NCBI GenBank assembly: GCA_030603805.1
Contig: JAUVXD010000011.1
Coordinates: forward strand, 1 to 59,948
Reading direction: 5' to 3'
DNA: 59,948 nt
Origin: Acholeplasmataceae bacterium
Lineage (GTDB): Bacteria > Bacillota_I > Bacilli_A > Acholeplasmatales > Acholeplasmataceae
The first letter of the stretch is position 1. Every line of letters starts with the position of its first letter. The notes under the pieces are model-generated. The model saw only the letters and a program-made list of their open reading frames with translations, searched no databases and was not told the DNA's origin. Positions 58,265 to 59,948 of this stretch are shown one piece after another. Both the position numbers and the translations under genes were made by a program.

Positions 58265-58468
58265 ATGTTTTGGGATTATGTAACTTTTGTTATAGTCTTA
58301 ATAATTGGACTAGTAAATATCATTTGGCCACAAGAAACTGTTTATATTGTTTGGGCAGTTAGGCACGGTATTGATGATGAAAGTAGAAGGAGTTTTGAAC
58401 ACCTCATGAGATTTATAGGTATAGCAATTGTCATCGGTTGTGGTATTTGGCTATATTCACAATTTTGA
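58265..58468 (+). CDS. Small two-helix membrane protein
   Basis: A 67-residue protein with two hydrophobic helices (about 4-22 and 47-65) joined by a charged loop (RHGIDDESRRSFEHLMR). I do not recognise it with certainty; small membrane proteins of this shape are common. The ATG at 58265 follows TTGGAGGGG, and a longer frame from 58244 runs back over that SD. Confidence 0.65.
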   Translation: MFWDYVTFVIVLIIGLVNIIWPQETVYIVWAVRHGIDDESRRSFEHLMRFIGIAIVIGCGIWLYSQF

Positions 58469-58520
58469 TTAATAAATAGCGAAGTTAGTTTTTTATGAAG
58501 TTTGAGGGGAGTCATTCTTA

Positions 58521-58688
58521 ATGATTAGAAACAAAGAGAAATTTCTAGTTAATCATTTGAAATCAATTTTTCAACATGGATTTAAGATTTCTACCAAATT
58601 TAATCAAGAGTATTACAGTCAGATTCCACATAAATACTATAAATATAGAGAAGTTAACGAGAATAACCTAAGAGCAGTTTGCTTTTAA
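58521..58688 (+). CDS. Small orphan ORF, possibly truncated
   Basis: A 55-codon ORF behind GAGGGGAG encodes a basic, aromatic-rich peptide (FKISTKFNQEYYSQI, PHKYYKYREV). No family is recognised. Its stop codon lies eight bases before a 21-base repeat that also occurs at the insertion sequence end near 59839, and the reading frame beyond the stop stays open into the next ORF. It may be the 5' part of a gene broken by an insertion. Confidence 0.45.
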   Translation: MIRNKEKFLVNHLKSIFQHGFKISTKFNQEYYSQIPHKYYKYREVNENNLRAVCF

Positions 58689-58696
58689 GTCAATAA

Positions 58697-58717
58697 AGTA
58701 GACACAAAGAGTAAGAA
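58697..58717 (+). repeat. 21-base direct repeat, copy 1 (solo insertion-sequence end?)
   Basis: Exact copy, same orientation, of 59839-59859 (core TAGACACAAAGAGTAAG). Similarity stops sharply on both sides. Copy 2 begins what looks like an insertion sequence, so copy 1 may be the remnant of an earlier element. Confidence 0.75.
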
Positions 58718-58721
58718 AGAT

Positions 58722-58994
58722 TTGAATAATATAACTGTTATTTACATACTATTAAATGCAACAGATGAAGTTAGCCCATTTTTTCAAAACATCTACTCAT
58801 TGAAAGAAACAGAAGAAGATGCTATTAGCAATGTAATGAAATTCACATCACTTTCTGGTTATAAGATTGTTACTATTGAAGGAATCGAAGTTATAAATGT
58901 AGATGATCTCGATAATATAGAAGAACTCATAGAAGATGAGAATTTTTGTGGTTTTATACAAAATATTAAAGAAGCATACCCAGACGAAGAATAG
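58722..58994 (+). CDS. Acidic orphan protein, possibly 5'-truncated
   Basis: A 90-residue ORF starting at a TTG with no good SD; the frame is open back to the TAA at 58686. The product begins with a beta strand (ITVIYILLN), contains EEDAISNVMKFTSLSGYKIV and ends very acidic. No family is recognised. Because the frame continues through the solo repeat, the true 5' end may have been lost. Confidence 0.4.
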   Translation: MNNITVIYILLNATDEVSPFFQNIYSLKETEEDAISNVMKFTSLSGYKIVTIEGIEVINVDDLDNIEELIEDENFCGFIQNIKEAYPDEE

Positions 58995-59041
58995 AATGGA
59001 TGAAAATTACTCATTGAAAAATATGTATTATTAAGTTGGAG

Positions 59042-59070
59042 TTGAATAGGAAACATAAGCGTGGTATAAT
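59042..59070 (+). promoter_or_regulatory. Promoter of the antitoxin-rhuM unit
   Basis: TTGAAT (59042-59047), 17 bases, TATAAT (59065-59070) with upstream TG. Confidence 0.7.
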
Positions 59071-59095
59071 TGTGGCATAAAAAGGAGACTTGATT

Positions 59096-59365
59096 ATGCC
59101 GAAAATTATACCAATCAGAGAACTTAAGAATACTGCATCTATTTCTAAGTATGTAGAAGAAACCAATGAACCTGTTTTTGTTACTAAAAATGGATACGGA
59201 TCAATGGTTATCATGAGTTTAGAAGTTTATGAGAGAGAAATTTCTAAGAGACAAATGCTTGATCTCATTAATGATTCCCTTGAAGACAAAAATCAATCTA
59301 ATCAGAAAGTTGATGGAGCACTTTTCTTAAATGAAATGAAAGTTAAATATGGTAAAAAAGAGTGA
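59096..59365 (+). CDS. Phd/YefM-family antitoxin
   Basis: An 89-residue antitoxin-type protein. The N-terminal Phd/YefM fold is seen as PIRELKNTASISKYVEETNEPVF followed by VTKNGYGSMVIMSLEVYE. The C-terminal part is charged and probably disordered until bound to a toxin. Such proteins bind their own promoter. The ATG at 59096 has AAGGAG at good spacing; a TTG at 59090 is closer to the SD. The stop overlaps the next start as GTGA, the usual coupling of a toxin-antitoxin pair. Confidence 0.85.
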   Translation: MPKIIPIRELKNTASISKYVEETNEPVFVTKNGYGSMVIMSLEVYEREISKRQMLDLINDSLEDKNQSNQKVDGALFLNEMKVKYGKKE

Positions 59366-59835
59366 AGCATAAACCTGAAGAAAGAAGTATAATTGAATTT
59401 ATAGATGGTGATCTTGAAATAGATGTCAGAGTTGATTCTGAAAAAGATACCGTATGGTTAACTCAAAAACAAATGAGTGAACTTTTTGATGTTAGTGTTG
59501 ACAATATTAGTCTCCATATTAATAATATATTTAAAGAAAATGAGTTGGATATCAATTCAACTACCGAGGAATCCTCGGAAGTTCGATTAGAAGGAAAAAG
59601 AAGTGTTACAAGAAGAATAAAAGTCTATAACCTTGATGTCATCATATCTACGGGGTATAGAGTGAAGTCAAAACGAGGAATCATTTTTAGAAAATGGGCA
59701 AATCAAATTCTTAAAGAATATATGTACAAAGGTTATGCGATTGACGAAGAAAGACTTATCAAACATCAAGAATATTATAAAACATTTACAACATCTGTAA
59801 AACTCATCGCTGATTTAATTGTGGTGTTAGTATAG
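59362..59835 (+). CDS. RhuM-family protein, truncated at the C-terminus
   Basis: The product matches the N-terminal half of RhuM-like proteins: TVWLTQKQMSELFDVSVDNISLHI (a helix-turn-helix-like region), then YNLDVIISTGYRVKSKRG and FRKWANQILKEYMYKGYAID. Family members usually run to more than 300 residues; this one stops at 157 after KLIADLIV, four bases before the insertion sequence repeat. It starts at GTG, overlapping the antitoxin stop. The likely cause is interruption by the element. Whether the remainder is functional is unknown. Confidence 0.75.
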   Translation: MKHKPEERSIIEFIDGDLEIDVRVDSEKDTVWLTQKQMSELFDVSVDNISLHINNIFKENELDINSTTEESSEVRLEGKRSVTRRIKVYNLDVIISTGYRVKSKRGIIFRKWANQILKEYMYKGYAIDEERLIKHQEYYKTFTTSVKLIADLIVVLV

Positions 59836-59838
59836 TTT

Positions 59839-59948
59839 AGTAGACACAAAGAGTAAGAATCCTTCTTATGATAAGATATAAGGAAGGAGGCGATACTAAT
59901 GTCTAACAGCAAAAAAGGCAATCGTTATTCAGAAGATTTTAAAAAGCA
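59839..59948 (+). mobile_element. Start of an insertion sequence (IS3-like), running off the window
   Basis: The 21-base repeat copy 2 (59839-59859) is followed by TGATAAGAT (a promoter-like extended -10 at about 59870), AAGGAAGGAGG and an ORF typical of IS3-family OrfA. The right end is outside the window, so family and target duplication cannot be confirmed. Confidence 0.65.
59899..59948 (+). CDS. Transposase OrfA, N-terminal fragment
   Basis: Sixteen codons before the window ends encode MSNSKKGNRYSEDFKK, the start typical of IS3-family OrfA proteins (basic residues then RYS-E-FK). A strong SD (AAGGAGG) precedes the ATG. Nothing more can be said from the fragment. Confidence 0.65.
   Translation, partial: MSNSKKGNRYSEDFKK

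Overview
The window is a low-GC chromosomal segment that fits Acholeplasma or a close relative (Mollicutes, Acholeplasmatales). It has Firmicutes-type gene neighbourhoods (tilS-hpt-ftsH; hprK-lgt-ppaX-trxB-whiA), lipoproteins and very tight spacing. TGA is a genuine stop (tsaE, rimI, whiA, uvrA, hprK), so the standard code applies, unlike Mycoplasma. MEP isoprenoid genes, a GlnRS and a large glycosidase set also fit. Genus-level identity is inference. LAYOUT: 1-5703 is a minus-strand housekeeping block (tilS, hpt, ftsH, rqcP, then lysS). 5814-6368 is maf. 6473-16558 is one translationally coupled sugar operon: GH13, GH36, GH2 and GH3 enzymes, all without signal peptides, plus a GPH-type symporter. 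16670-25301 holds a large surface lipoprotein, hslO, a tRNA-dihydrouridine synthase, a beta-lactamase-like/GNAT fusion that lacks catalytic residues, a DUF4349 lipoprotein, a Nudix enzyme and an alpha/beta hydrolase. 25317-26820 is minus-strand hflX with an unusual leader: a strong promoter, an 11-codon ORF carrying a Lys-Leu-Arg motif behind an excellent Shine-Dalgarno site, then alternating hairpins. 26931-31376 carries cdaA (c-di-AMP synthase), a 59-residue membrane protein, a PAS/degenerate-GGDEF membrane protein, a 5-formyl-THF cyclo-ligase, an IspD-IspF fusion and a YutD-family protein. 31438-36840 holds a NifU-like scaffold, a DegV protein, an S1 protein, pgi and the t6A cluster tsaE-tsaB-rimI-tsaD. 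37005-48620 has an anchored protein of unknown function, glnS, and a repair block: pcrA, a compact UvrD-like helicase, ligA and uvrA. 48670-53926 is a membrane protein, hprK, lgt, ppaX, trxB, whiA and acpS. 53996-57666 has an anchored protein, tex and a DUF2500-like protein. 57760-57932 has tRNA-Ser(GCU) and tRNA-Glu(UUC). From about 57980 to the end the window is accessory DNA: small orphan ORFs, a Phd/YefM antitoxin coupled to a RhuM-family gene that appears cut short, and the start of an insertion sequence whose 21-base end is also present 1142 bases upstream. WORKING TOGETHER: HprK implies HPr(Ser-P)/CcpA-type carbon control, for which the sugar operon is the natural target. CdaA and the PAS/GGDEF-like protein may form a membrane signalling unit. 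The strongest candidate for a new system is the hflX leader, which looks like a ribosome-stalling, antibiotic-responsive switch. Many genes here use an extended -10 promoter close to TGATATAAT.
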